62,137 bases of DNA from an uncultured Parabacteroides sp. (GTDB taxonomy: Bacteria; Bacteroidota; Bacteroidia; Bacteroidales; Tannerellaceae): NCBI GenBank assembly GCA_937890135.1, contig CALBYC010000211.1:1-62137 (forward strand). The letters run 5' to 3'. Of the stretch, positions 8,851 through 18,224 are shown one piece after another (position 1 is the first letter of the stretch; the number at the start of each line of letters is the position of its first letter). A model generated the notes under the pieces. The model had not been told where the DNA came from. It saw only the letters and a program-made list of their open reading frames with translations, and did no database searches. The position numbers were made by a program, and so were the translations under genes.

Positions 8851-8886
8851 AACGCCCGATGGTTCATTTGCTTACCATCGGGCGTT
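8851..8886. terminator. Bidirectional hairpin terminator
   Basis: AACGCCCGATGG (8851-8862) pairs perfectly with CCATCGGGCGTT (8875-8886) around a 12-base loop. It lies between the convergent DUF3078 and kdsB genes; 'CCGTTTTC' follows on the + strand. Confidence 0.8.
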
Positions 8887-8918
8887 CCGTTTTCGGGAAA
8901 AATAGCTATTGGCATCCT

Positions 8919-9668
8919 TTATTGCCGGAAAAGTCTTTCGGCTTTTTCCAGATCTTCTGGTGTGTCGATACCTATCGTCTCTTGTTCAGTGATGCCTACT
9001 TTGACTTTATATCCGTTTTCCAGCCATCGCAATTGTTCCAAACTTTCTGCCAATTCCAATGACGATGGGGGAAGGGCTGTGATTTCTTTCAATACATCCG
9101 CCCGGTATGCGTACATGCCGATATGTTTGTAAAAGACATGGGAAGGGAGCCATTCGGTGTATTTTTTCCCTCTGATATATGGGATGATGGAACGGCTGAA
9201 ATACATGGCTTCCATTTTCTTGTTTACCACGACTTTGGGCGAGTTCGGATTGAATAGCGTGTTTTCAAAATCCCCATCGGCCGCAAACGGCTTTACCAAA
9301 GTGGCGATGTCTGTGCTTTCTTCTTCAAAACATTGCTTGATAGTCTCGATTTGTTCTGGGTGGATGAAAGGTTCGTCTCCCTGGATATTGATGATGACGT
9401 CGAATGGTTCTCCTATTTTCTGGTACGCTTCTTCGCAGCGGTCGGTCCCGCTCCTGTGATGTTCGGAAGTCATGACAACATTCCCTCCAAACGACTTTAC
9501 TGCCGCTTCAATCCGTTCGTCGTCGGTGGCGACACAAACCTTGTCAACGCTGTCCTCCACTTGCTCATACACGCGCTGGATCATCTGTTTGCCTCCCAGC
9601 AAGGCCAATGGCTTGCCGGGGAAACGGGTGGAAGCGTAGCGGGCAGGTATTATTCCTATGAACTTCAT
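8919..9668 (-). CDS. kdsB: 3-deoxy-manno-octulosonate cytidylyltransferase
   Basis: CMP-Kdo synthetase of 249 residues, full length. It activates Kdo with CTP for lipid A-core synthesis in the cytoplasm. Landmarks are the N-terminal 'IIPARYASTRFPGKPLA' (nucleotide-binding), 'VCVATDDERI', 'NIQGDEPFI' and 'GIDTPEDLEKAE' at the C-terminus. It lies 31 bases downstream of the antiporter gene on the same strand and is probably cotranscribed with it. Its substrate CTP is made by pyrG in the same window, but the two are separate units. Confidence 0.96.
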   Translation of the reverse strand: MKFIGIIPARYASTRFPGKPLALLGGKQMIQRVYEQVEDSVDKVCVATDDERIEAAVKSFGGNVVMTSEHHRSGTDRCEEAYQKIGEPFDVIINIQGDEPFIHPEQIETIKQCFEEESTDIATLVKPFAADGDFENTLFNPNSPKVVVNKKMEAMYFSRSIIPYIRGKKYTEWLPSHVFYKHIGMYAYRADVLKEITALPPSSLELAESLEQLRWLENGYKVKVGITEQETIGIDTPEDLEKAERLFRQ

Positions 9669-9699
9669 TTTATTTAATCTATTTAATGTTTATATCGAG

Positions 9700-11949
9700 T
9701 CATACGCAAAATCGCAAGAGTTTGGAATGTTCTCCCACGATCCATACCAAGTCCCCTTCTTGGAATACGGTGGAAGGATCCGGATTTTTTATGGAGGTGT
9801 TTCCTCGTTCTATGCCGATGACCAAGCAATCTGCTTTGTCCCGTATGCCGGACTCTTGAATGGTCTTTCCTATTAACGGGGAGTTGGCAGAGACTTGGAA
9901 CTGCTCGATGCTGACTTCGTTGGTCGTAGGGTGCAAGTGGGACTTATAGTCTTGGTATTTCTCCTCGACGTAGGTGCGGAAATGCTCCAAGTCTGAATCG
10001 GAACCGACTACGATGATTTTGTCAAATGGGTAAAGTCGTTCTTCCCCTCCGGGTATGTTGATTCGGATGTCGCCGCGGATGATTGTCACGATATTTACAT
10101 TGCAATACTTGCGGAAATTCAATTCCCGTAATGTCTTGCCGACACTGGGGGAGTTTTGTTTAATTTCGAAATCGGCTAAGTGAAGGTCTCTTTCCAGCAT
10201 ATGGTTGGCAAAGTTATGGTTGATGGTTGCTCGTTTCTCTTCTTCAATTTCCCGAGCTGTCAAGTTCGTGAAGAAGTGGCGTTCCATCAGGATGGACTGT
10301 TTTTTCAGTTTTTTTGAGAAGATGATGGAAATGATGATTAAGGATGTGATGACCCACATGTAGCTGACGGCTGTATTGAGCAACCGGGCAACCGGAATCA
10401 TGACCATGATGACGCACAATACGACGCGCAGCAAGATAAGGGAAATCAGCGGACCCCGGTTGAATTTGTTGTCATTCCATAATTGCTGGAACTCGACGGA
10501 ATGGTTCTTTTTCATCATGATGGCGCGCAAAAGAGGGGATATCAAAGCCAATATCATCACCAAAGAAAGGATATTCCCTTTCCAGCCGGGCAAGTGCGAA
10601 GTGATAATGGGTGAAACGTATTGCAGCCATACAAAAATCAGTACGATGGACACGGACGCATAAGTCCCGACGATGCGTGCAAGGGCCTTTAGTAATTTGT
10701 TCCATGCGCTCTTTTGGTTGATTGTGGTTGAACCGGAAGAATATTTTTGTAAAAGGTTCTTCCATTTCTCCGGAATTATGCGGTCCAAATGGTTGTATGC
10801 CGGTTCGGAGAAGCGTATCATGTAGGGCGTGAAGAAGGTCGTCAGTACGGATACGGCAACGACTATCGGATAAAGGAATTTGTCCGTTACTTTCAACGAA
10901 AGCCCCAGGGATGCCAGGATAAAAGCGAACTCTCCGATTTGAGCCAACGAGAAGCCGGATTGTATGGCTACTTTCAGGGATTGGCCGGACAAAAGTACTC
11001 CGAAGGTGCCGAAACAGATTTGCCCTACCATGACGATGATGGTTAGCAAAAGTATGGGGATTTTGTATTCCCATAGCAATTGCGGGTCTATCATCATTCC
11101 GACGGAAACGAAGAAAATGGCACCGAACAGGTCTTTTACCGGTTTGACCAATCGTTCGATGCGTTCCGCCTCTATGGTTTCCGCTAATAACGAACCCATG
11201 ATGAAGGCACCCAGGGCGGATGAGAAACCTGCCAGTGTGGCTATCTTTACCATGCCGAAACAGAGGCCTATGTTGATGATTAGCAGCGTTTCGTAATTAA
11301 GGTATTTATGGCAAAACTGGAGGAACGAGGGGACAAGGTAAATGCCGACGATAAAGCAGAACATGAGAAACACGCCTAATTTGATGACGCTGTCCAGCAG
11401 TTCGATGCCTTCTACTTGTTTGCTGACTGCCAGCGTCGAAAGCAGCACCATCATCAATACGGCAAACAGGTCTTCTACCACAAGTATCCCTAATACTACC
11501 CCTGAGAATTTCTGATTGCGCAGTCCCATGTCGTCTAATGCTTTGTAGATGATGGTCGTGGAAGACATGGAGAGCATCCCGCCCAAAAAGAGGGATGTCA
11601 TGTGGCTCCAGCCTAAGATCAGGCCGGTGGCGTAGCCGACAAACATCATCCCGGCTACGATGGTCAGGGCGGCCGTGACGGCTGTCCCGCCTACTTTGAC
11701 CAACTTCTTGAAACTGAAGTCGAGTCCCAAAGTGAACAGAAGGAAGATTACTCCGATTTCCGACCATGTGCTTATGCTGCTCGAGTCTACCACGGTCGGG
11801 GTAAATTTGCAGGCTGGGCCGCTTAGGATTCCGGCAACTATGTAACCCAGGACAACCGGCTGTTTCAGCCATTTGAAGAGTATTGTCACGAGACTTGCGC
11901 TGACAAGGATAACAGCCAAGTCTGAAATGAGGACTGGAATTTCGGACAT
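9700..11949 (-). CDS. CPA2-family cation:proton antiporter with two TrkA-C domains
   Basis: A 749-residue inner-membrane protein. The N-terminal 390 residues form a Na+/H+ exchanger domain of the CPA2/KefB type with about twelve membrane segments ('GYIVAGILSGP', 'LFTLGLDFSFKKL', 'GFSLAQIGEFAFILASLGLS'). A second membrane region of about four segments follows (residues 430-560). The C-terminus has two tandem TrkA-C (RCK_C) domains: 'VGKTLRELNF' to 'VVGSDSDLEHF' and 'LIGKTIQESGI' to 'WIVGEHSKL'. I see no TrkA-N (NAD-binding) Rossmann domain between them, so gating by NAD(H) is unlikely. Substrate may be Na+ or K+. The gene heads an operon with kdsB. Confidence 0.88.
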   Translation of the reverse strand: MSEIPVLISDLAVILVSASLVTILFKWLKQPVVLGYIVAGILSGPACKFTPTVVDSSSISTWSEIGVIFLLFTLGLDFSFKKLVKVGGTAVTAALTIVAGMMFVGYATGLILGWSHMTSLFLGGMLSMSSTTIIYKALDDMGLRNQKFSGVVLGILVVEDLFAVLMMVLLSTLAVSKQVEGIELLDSVIKLGVFLMFCFIVGIYLVPSFLQFCHKYLNYETLLIINIGLCFGMVKIATLAGFSSALGAFIMGSLLAETIEAERIERLVKPVKDLFGAIFFVSVGMMIDPQLLWEYKIPILLLTIIVMVGQICFGTFGVLLSGQSLKVAIQSGFSLAQIGEFAFILASLGLSLKVTDKFLYPIVVAVSVLTTFFTPYMIRFSEPAYNHLDRIIPEKWKNLLQKYSSGSTTINQKSAWNKLLKALARIVGTYASVSIVLIFVWLQYVSPIITSHLPGWKGNILSLVMILALISPLLRAIMMKKNHSVEFQQLWNDNKFNRGPLISLILLRVVLCVIMVMIPVARLLNTAVSYMWVITSLIIISIIFSKKLKKQSILMERHFFTNLTAREIEEEKRATINHNFANHMLERDLHLADFEIKQNSPSVGKTLRELNFRKYCNVNIVTIIRGDIRINIPGGEERLYPFDKIIVVGSDSDLEHFRTYVEEKYQDYKSHLHPTTNEVSIEQFQVSANSPLIGKTIQESGIRDKADCLVIGIERGNTSIKNPDPSTVFQEGDLVWIVGEHSKLLRFCV

Positions 11950-11992
11950 GTTATATTGTACTAATTGAATTAAAAATGCTGTTTTCTAAGGG

Positions 11993-12023
11993 CAAAGTTA
12001 TGAATTTACTCGGAAAACACAAA
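11993..12023 (-). promoter_or_regulatory. Promoter for antiporter-kdsB
   Basis: On the minus strand TTTG (12020-12023) is followed after 19 bases by TAACTTTG (11993-12000). The upstream box lies inside the T-tract of the susD terminator, so terminator and promoter overlap. Confidence 0.7.
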
Positions 12024-12066
12024 AAATCCCCGCCTTGGAGCAGGTTTTGCTGCCAAAGCGGGGATG
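12021..12066 (-). terminator. Rho-independent terminator after susD
   Basis: ATCCCCGC (12026-12033) pairs with GCGGGGAT (12058-12065), with further partial pairing of CTTGG and CCAAAG inside. On the minus strand the stem is followed by six Ts (12021-12026). It ends the susC-susD operon. Confidence 0.85.
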
Positions 12067-12106
12067 CTTATTGTCTGGGATGTGCAGGACATCCCTTGTC
12101 GGCGAT

Positions 12107-13672
12107 TTAAACAGTCGGTTGAGGAGCTGCAGGGTTGTTCTGGTCGTCAGAAATACCTGCGTTCGTGTTCATTTCGCACTGCGGGATACGGTAAATCATG
12201 ATTTGTGATTCCGGTTCGATGCGATACTGCACGATGGCTTCGTAATTGGAATCCTTGCGGTCGATCGGTTTCTTCAGGCGCAAAATGTCGTACAACCCGA
12301 AGCCTTCACCCCAAAGTTCCATACGGCGTTGCAACCATACTTCATCCTGAAATTGTGTTGCCGAGGTTGCTGTGCTCTTGAATTGCGGGTCGCGGTAGGT
12401 TTGGACGAAAGATTCCAATGTGGATTTGCCTTTTGCCAAGTTGCCGCCCATCGCTTCCGCTTCCGCCTTAATCAGGTACATCTCTTCCACGCGCATCAAA
12501 GGCCAGTCCGAAGCGTTGGTCGGATTGCCGATAACGTTTTGGTAGGCTCCGAATTTGACGTTTGTATAAGGTGACATGCCGAAGTCGTCTATGTCCTTTT
12601 TGCTGACCAATGTGGTCGTTCCTTCCGGAGAGACGAACCACTGTTTGCGGATGTCCGAAGCTGGAATCATGTCATAGAGTTTGCTGCTAGTGCTGCGCCA
12701 AGCACCGACCAAGGTCGTATAGCCGTTGCCGGTCAATGAGCACAAGTGTGACGGCCAGTTGATGATACCGGTCGTTACGACGTCGTTGTCTTCCGTGATT
12801 AATACACCCCACAACCAGGATGAAGCTGAGGCGGAGTTGAATGTCGGAACGGATACCTCTGCCAATGACTGGGGCGTGCCGCCGGCGATGGCTGCTTCTG
12901 CATCGGCTGCCGCCTCATTCCATTTCTGCATGATCAGATAGGCACGGGCGCGCAAGCCATGAACGACGGCTGCATCGATTTGGTCTTTGTTACTGCCGCT
13001 TTCATAATCTTCGCCCATCAATTCCAATGCTTGGTTCAAGTCTGAAATGATTTGGTCGTAAACCTGCTGGACTGTAGCACGGGGATTGTTTTGCAGCTCT
13101 TCGTCCGTCATGGTTTCTGTGACGATAGGCACGCACAACGCATTCTCGTGTCCTACGTAAGTGAATTGGTATAGCTGTGCCAAGTTCAGGTAGTCGTAGG
13201 CGCGGGCTGCTAAAGCTTGACCGCGGTAGATTTTCATCGTGGCATCATCTGTGCCTTCGGTCAGTGCCAATACGCTGTTGGCTGCTTTCAAGTGATTGTA
13301 GAAAGTTTTCCAGATCAATTCGTCGTCGGTGCTGTCGTACACACGGTCTTCGAAGTTCTGGGCACGTTTGAACCAGTTGTAGCCGGAAGTGGTTACTGGC
13401 ATGTCCTGGCCGCTTTGGTCTATCATTTGGGCAATGGCTGCGACGCCGTAGTCGTTGTGATAGGTAGTGAGGTCGGTTGAAATCGTACCGAACATGTTCA
13501 ATTTGGCCGCCATGGCATTGACTTCTGCCGTAATCAGGTTCGGGCGTTTGTTGATGATTTCCTCTTTCTGGTCGCCTGTTACCTGCTCGCCTTCCGGAAA
13601 TTTGTCCAAGTCGCAAGAAGCCAGCATCAAAGCTGCGCTTGCGAATGCTAAATATTTATTTGAAATTTTCAT
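12107..13672 (-). CDS. SusD/RagB-family nutrient-binding outer-membrane lipoprotein
   Basis: A 521-residue SusD-like protein. A signal sequence ends in the lipobox 'ALMLASC' (Cys20), so it is a surface lipoprotein. The SusD fold is indicated by TPR-like helical segments ('RGQALAARAYDYLNLAQLYQFTY', 'VHGLRARAYLIMQKWNEAAADAEAAI') and the C-terminal 'WPLMRVEEMYLIKAEAEAMGG' and 'MELWGEGFGLYDILRLKKPID', all typical of the family. It binds a glycan or other ligand and caps the SusC partner. It follows susC by 23 bases. No glycoside hydrolase, sigma factor or hybrid sensor is adjacent, so the substrate cannot be predicted. Confidence 0.95.
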   Translation of the reverse strand: MKISNKYLAFASAALMLASCDLDKFPEGEQVTGDQKEEIINKRPNLITAEVNAMAAKLNMFGTISTDLTTYHNDYGVAAIAQMIDQSGQDMPVTTSGYNWFKRAQNFEDRVYDSTDDELIWKTFYNHLKAANSVLALTEGTDDATMKIYRGQALAARAYDYLNLAQLYQFTYVGHENALCVPIVTETMTDEELQNNPRATVQQVYDQIISDLNQALELMGEDYESGSNKDQIDAAVVHGLRARAYLIMQKWNEAAADAEAAIAGGTPQSLAEVSVPTFNSASASSWLWGVLITEDNDVVTTGIINWPSHLCSLTGNGYTTLVGAWRSTSSKLYDMIPASDIRKQWFVSPEGTTTLVSKKDIDDFGMSPYTNVKFGAYQNVIGNPTNASDWPLMRVEEMYLIKAEAEAMGGNLAKGKSTLESFVQTYRDPQFKSTATSATQFQDEVWLQRRMELWGEGFGLYDILRLKKPIDRKDSNYEAIVQYRIEPESQIMIYRIPQCEMNTNAGISDDQNNPAAPQPTV

Positions 13673-13695
13673 AAGATGAATTCTCGTTTAATGGA

Positions 13696-16600
13696 TTAGA
13701 AATTCAATGAAATGCCGCCGGAGATTGTACGGATCGGTGAATAAACGTTCTGTGCGTTCAAGTAGCTCTGGCGCGGGTCCATACCTTTGCGTGCAGTCAA
13801 CAACGCTACGTTGTCTGCCACCATGTAGAGGCGGATGCCGTCAATCTGGATTTTGCGTGTCAAAGTCTTCGGCAAAGTGTAACCGAATGTGATATTCTGC
13901 AAGCTCAGATAGTTGGAGCTAGTCAACCAGCGGTCTGATTTGTAGTTCGTGCCGGATGAGTCTTGGACGTTACGGCGCGGAACGTTCGTGTTCTTGTTTT
14001 CCGGAGTCCAGCGGTTCAGCATGTCCACGTGCAAAGCTTCTCCTTGGGATGTCCCGCCCATCAAATCCTGATAGGTATAGTCCCAAATGCGTCCGCCCAA
14101 CTGGTAAGCGAATGAAACGGAGAAGTCAAATCCGTATGCGGTCACGCTGGTCCCGAAGCCGCCATATACCTTTGGCAGGATGTCGCCCGTGGCAAAGCGG
14201 TTTGACGCTGCTTCCGTAAAAGACTTGGTCGTTGTTTCGCCGTTCGCATTCGGTTCTTTCAATGCCCACATGCTCTCGCCGGTTTCTGGGTCTACTCCTA
14301 CGAATTTCGGCAAATACAATTGGTACATGGATTCGCCTTCACGATAGATGCGGTTACCATCAATCAATTCGCCGTTCAACTCAGGGGCCAGCTCTTTAAT
14401 CTTGTTCTTGAAGTGTGTCAAGTTCAGGTTGATGTCCCAAGTGAGGTTCTTGGTCTCGATAAGATTAGAGCGTAAGTCCAATTCAACGCCACGGTTGACC
14501 ATGGACCCGATGTTTTCCGGATAGCGGGAGTAACCCATGGATGCCGCTACCGGCTTGAAGTAAAGCATGTCCGTTGTCTTACGTGAGAAGTATTCGGCGG
14601 AACCGCTCAATTTGCCTCCCCAGAAAGTGAAGTCGAAACCGGTATTGAAACTGTGGGAAGTTTCCCAGGTGATGTTTTCGTTGCCTTTATAACTCAAGGA
14701 TGTGGAGAAGTCGCCGTTGCTGTTTGACAAAATGTACTGGTCCATGTACGGATAGTAGTTACGTTCTGTGCTGCCTTCATACAACAACGCATCGTTACCT
14801 TGCATACCGTAGCTGATTTTGAACTTCAACATGTCAATCCAGTCTTGGTTCTCCAAGAAAGACTCCTTGTTCATCAACCAACCCGCACCGAATGACCAGA
14901 AGTTACCCCAGCGGTGGTCTGGATGGAAGACGGAGGAAGCGTCGCGGCGGTAAGAGGCGGAACCGAAGTACTTGCCGTCATAGTCGTACTGTGCGCGGAA
15001 CAACCAGCCTTCCGTTGCGTATGTCCTGGAATAAGAGGAGTTGTTTTGGTTCAGGATGGCATTGTCCAATTCGTAAACATCCGGGTTGTAAAGCTTCTCT
15101 CGTTTGCCATACAGGTAAGAATATCTGTAGTTGTAGTTCTCATGACCCGCCAGGATGTCCAAGTTGTGAATATCGTTGAAGGTCTTATTCCAAGTCAACA
15201 GATACTGCTGGTTGACGCTGAATGTGCGGTAAGTAGTCAAATAGATGATGCCGCCGACACCTGAAGTCTCGGAATACTGCCCGTAATAGGGGTTGTTCAA
15301 GCTGCGGTATTGGATGTTGTTGTTGTCCACACCTATGTTGATTTTCGCCTTGACACCGCCCCAAAGGTCGATGTCCGCGCCCCATTTGCCGCTGAACACG
15401 TCACCTGCGAAATTACGCTTGTCCAAGATATAGCTTGCCAACGGGTTGCCGTTAGGAATGACATTCTCACGCTTGAAGTTCGTGTCCGATCCGTAGTCGT
15501 AACGGGTGAAGCCGCGGTTGTCTTTCATGATGTTCCCGTTTGCATCGCGGATATACATCGGATAGATGGCTCCCATGATATTTGCGGCGTAGAAGGCGTT
15601 ACCATTGGAAGTGTCGCCTTCCAAGTCCTTCTCGCGGCTGTCATAATGCGTGTAAGACATGTTGCCGCTCAGTTTCAACCATGGCTTGACTTGGTAGTCC
15701 GCTTTCAAACGGGCCGTGTAACGCTTGAACCCTGATTCCGGGACGATGCCTTTGTCGTTCAAGTAGCCGGCAGACATATAATAGTTCATCTTGTCGGATG
15801 CGCGCTGACGTTCAAGTTATATTCCTGGCGAGGGTTTGTCTCGAACAATTCATCGCTCCAGTTGTCCGGAGTATAATAGTAAGTGCCGTCGGAATAGCCC
15901 AGCTTGGCATTCGGGTTCAGTTTGCCGTCCATCCCGATGAGCTGTTCGCCCTCGGGAATCGTATAAACTTGGTAGCCCAGATATTTGCTGGATAACATGG
16001 CTTGGTTGGCATAAGCATTGGCGGCAGCCAAGTCTCCGTTGGCCAAATATTTCTTCAAGTCACCGTTATAGATGGATTCATAGCTCAATTCATAGAATTT
16101 GCCCGGGTCGGTGATGGTTTCGTATGAAGGGACACCGCGCTTGTTGACACCCCATTTTGCATCGAAGTTCACGCGGGCTTCACCGCTTTTTCCTTTGCGG
16201 GTCGTGATCAAGATGACGCCATTTGCGCCACGCGCACCATACAACGCATTGGAGGCGGCATCTTTCAATACCGTCATGGATTCGATATCCGAAGTACTGA
16301 TGGCAGAAATCTCGCCGTCGTAAGGCACACCGTCCACGACATAAAGAGGCTTGTTGTCGGCAGCCATGGAACCGATGCCACGGACACGGATGGTCGCATC
16401 CTTGCCCGGCTGACCTGTGTTACTGGTCGTTTGCACACCGGCAACCTGGCCTGTCAAGGCATTGGTTACGTTGGAAGTCTGACGTTGCGCGATCTTCTCG
16501 TTGCTGATCGTGGCGGCAGATCCGGTAAAAGCCGATTTCTTTGCCGTACCATAAGCCACAACCATCACTTCGTCCAAGTTTTGGGAGTCGGTCTCCAGGA

Positions 16601-16877
16601 CGGCATTGATTTTGGAAGAGACGTTGAACAGTTTGCTCTTCATCCCCACGTAAGAGATTTCCAAATGCTTGTGCTTGGTTGGAACATCCAATGTGAAATT
16701 TCCATCAAAATCGGTTACTGTACCGATTGTCGTACCTTTTACGATAACAGATGCACCAATTACCGGTTCTCCATTCTCATCAACCACGTGGCCGGTTACT
16801 TTGGTGTTCTGTGCTAATGCTGCGGACATACCCATCAACAAGCAGGCCGCAGTGGTCATTGTAAACCTTTTCATCAT
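13696..16877 (-). pseudogene. SusC/RagA-family TonB-dependent receptor, frameshifted
   Basis: A complete SusC-type receptor in two frames. The first part (16877 to 15786) has a signal peptide, a CarboxypepD_reg-like domain ('VTGHVVDENGEPVIGASV'), a TonB-box-like 'DEVMVVAYG' and the plug domain, then ends 'NVSAHPTR' and stop. The second part (15789 to 13696) resumes with 'MNYYMSAGYLNDKG' and runs through the barrel to 'SGGISLNF'. One missing base near 15799-15806 accounts for the break: adding a G to GCGCA restores a 'NVSAASDKMNYYMSAGY' type junction and a continuous protein of about 1060 residues, the usual SusC size. The flanking sequence shows no other damage. It may be a recent inactivation, a population variant or a sequencing error. 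It is the first gene of the susC-susD operon. Confidence 0.93.
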
Positions 16878-17040
16878 AAATACACACTTTAATATTAAAC
16901 AATTATTCTTAAAACAAACCTAAAACACCATAGCTTTTTTCATAGCTACAGAAAACAATATAGTCTTTATAATCAATCTGTTCGTGCCCAAAAAACATCC
17001 CTGTTTTTGTTATTTCCCCGAAAAGAGGAAAATGCGAGCG

Positions 17041-17048
17041 CAAATATA
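17041..17048 (-). promoter_or_regulatory. -7 box for susC-susD
   Basis: TATATTTG on the minus strand matches TAnnTTTG. A TTTG at 17072-17075 is 23 bases further up, slightly long. The start of transcription near 17034 implies a leader of about 155 bases before susC. I found no riboswitch or ORF in that leader. Confidence 0.45.
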
Positions 17049-17216
17049 CGACAAAATCTGCTAAATTTCGACAAATTATAAAATAAATTGTCATGTTTCT
17101 GGAATATGTTTGTTTTATTTTGCCAAAATGTAGCAAAGTCTAAGCTGTGGCGGGTTCCTTTGCCCGTGTTTGCTGAAGCTTAATTTGATAAAAGATAGCA
17201 TAAATGGAAGATTTAA

Positions 17217-17248
17217 TTGTCATTTTCCCGAATAATTATGTACTTTTG
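17217..17248 (+). promoter_or_regulatory. Promoter for the sugar isomerase-like gene
   Basis: TTG (17217-17219) is followed after 21 bases by TACTTTTG (17241-17248). The predicted transcription start, near 17255, lies downstream of an in-frame ATG at 17204, which fixes the start codon at 17279. Confidence 0.7.
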
Positions 17249-17278
17249 TTTCCATCGTTGAACCTAAATTCTGATAAA

Positions 17279-18130
17279 ATGAATTTTACTCGAAGAAAAT
17301 TTTTTAAACAAAGTTTTGCCGGGGCACTATTGCTTGGGTCTGCACCTTTGATGGGGGCGGGTTTGTCCATGCCTATAAAGCCGAAGGCGGCAAAATCCGT
17401 GAATCCGTTCCGTCTCGGCATGGCGGGATATACGTTCGTGCATTTCGACTTGGATACAACCCTCAAGACCTTGAAGCGGTTGGATGTACATTATTTATGT
17501 ATAAAGGATTTCCACCTCCCGTTTGATAGTACGGATGAACAAATCAAAGCATTTCACGAGAAATGTGCGGCATCGGACGTTACGGGATACGCCGTCGGCC
17601 CGATTTACATGAAGAGCGAAGCGGAAATAGACCGGGCTTTTGAATACGCAAAGCGCGTAGGTGTCAAACTGATTGTCGGTGTCCCCAATTACGAACTTTT
17701 GCCTTACGTGGACAAAAAAGTGAAGGAGTATGACTTCCATTATGCCATCCATCTCCACGGACCGGACATCAAGACATACCCGGATGCCACGGATGTATGG
17801 GAGCACGTGAAGGATCTGGATGCCCGCATCGGCATGTGTTTGGATGTCGGCCATGACTTGCGCAACGGTTGCGATCCAGTGGCGGACTTGGAAAAGTACC
17901 ATACCCGTGTGTTTGACATGCATATCAAGGACGTGACGGACTCGACGAAGGCCGGTCATGCCATCGAGTTAGGGCGTGGCAAAATCGATTTCGTCTCTTT
18001 GGTGAAGATGATGAGAAAGGTCAATTATACCGGTATGTGCAGTTTGGAGTATGAGAAGGACATGAAGGATCCTTTCTTGGGAATTGCCGAGTCTATCGGT
18101 TATTTCAAGGCGGTGAGCGATATCATCTAA
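17279..18130 (+). CDS. Exported sugar phosphate isomerase/epimerase-like TIM-barrel protein
   Basis: A 283-residue protein of the xylose isomerase-like TIM-barrel superfamily (AP_endonuc_2). The N-terminus 'TRRKFFKQSFAGALLLG' is a twin-arginine signal, so it is probably exported folded through Tat, as are many Bacteroidota relatives. Barrel landmarks with likely metal ligands are 'AIHLHGPD', 'GMCLDVGHD', 'VFDMHIKDV' and the late 'GMCSLEYEKD'. Substrate is unknown; relatives act on ketoses, inositols or 3-keto-glycosides. It is transcribed divergently from susC-susD, so it could act on the imported ligand, but that is inference. The gene for the next lipoprotein follows 94 bases later. Confidence 0.82.
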   Translation: MNFTRRKFFKQSFAGALLLGSAPLMGAGLSMPIKPKAAKSVNPFRLGMAGYTFVHFDLDTTLKTLKRLDVHYLCIKDFHLPFDSTDEQIKAFHEKCAASDVTGYAVGPIYMKSEAEIDRAFEYAKRVGVKLIVGVPNYELLPYVDKKVKEYDFHYAIHLHGPDIKTYPDATDVWEHVKDLDARIGMCLDVGHDLRNGCDPVADLEKYHTRVFDMHIKDVTDSTKAGHAIELGRGKIDFVSLVKMMRKVNYTGMCSLEYEKDMKDPFLGIAESIGYFKAVSDII

Positions 18131-18224
18131 AGGGGAGACAGGCACGGTACGGGGCTGCATGTGTGCACCAGTCCGTGCTTTTCTCCTGTATCCAACAGAA
18201 TTTCATGTGATAATTAGGCAGAGA

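Noticed and set aside
15185..15385. Small frames inside the susC sequence
   Set aside because: They are out-of-frame readings of a conserved SusC barrel region, not separate genes.
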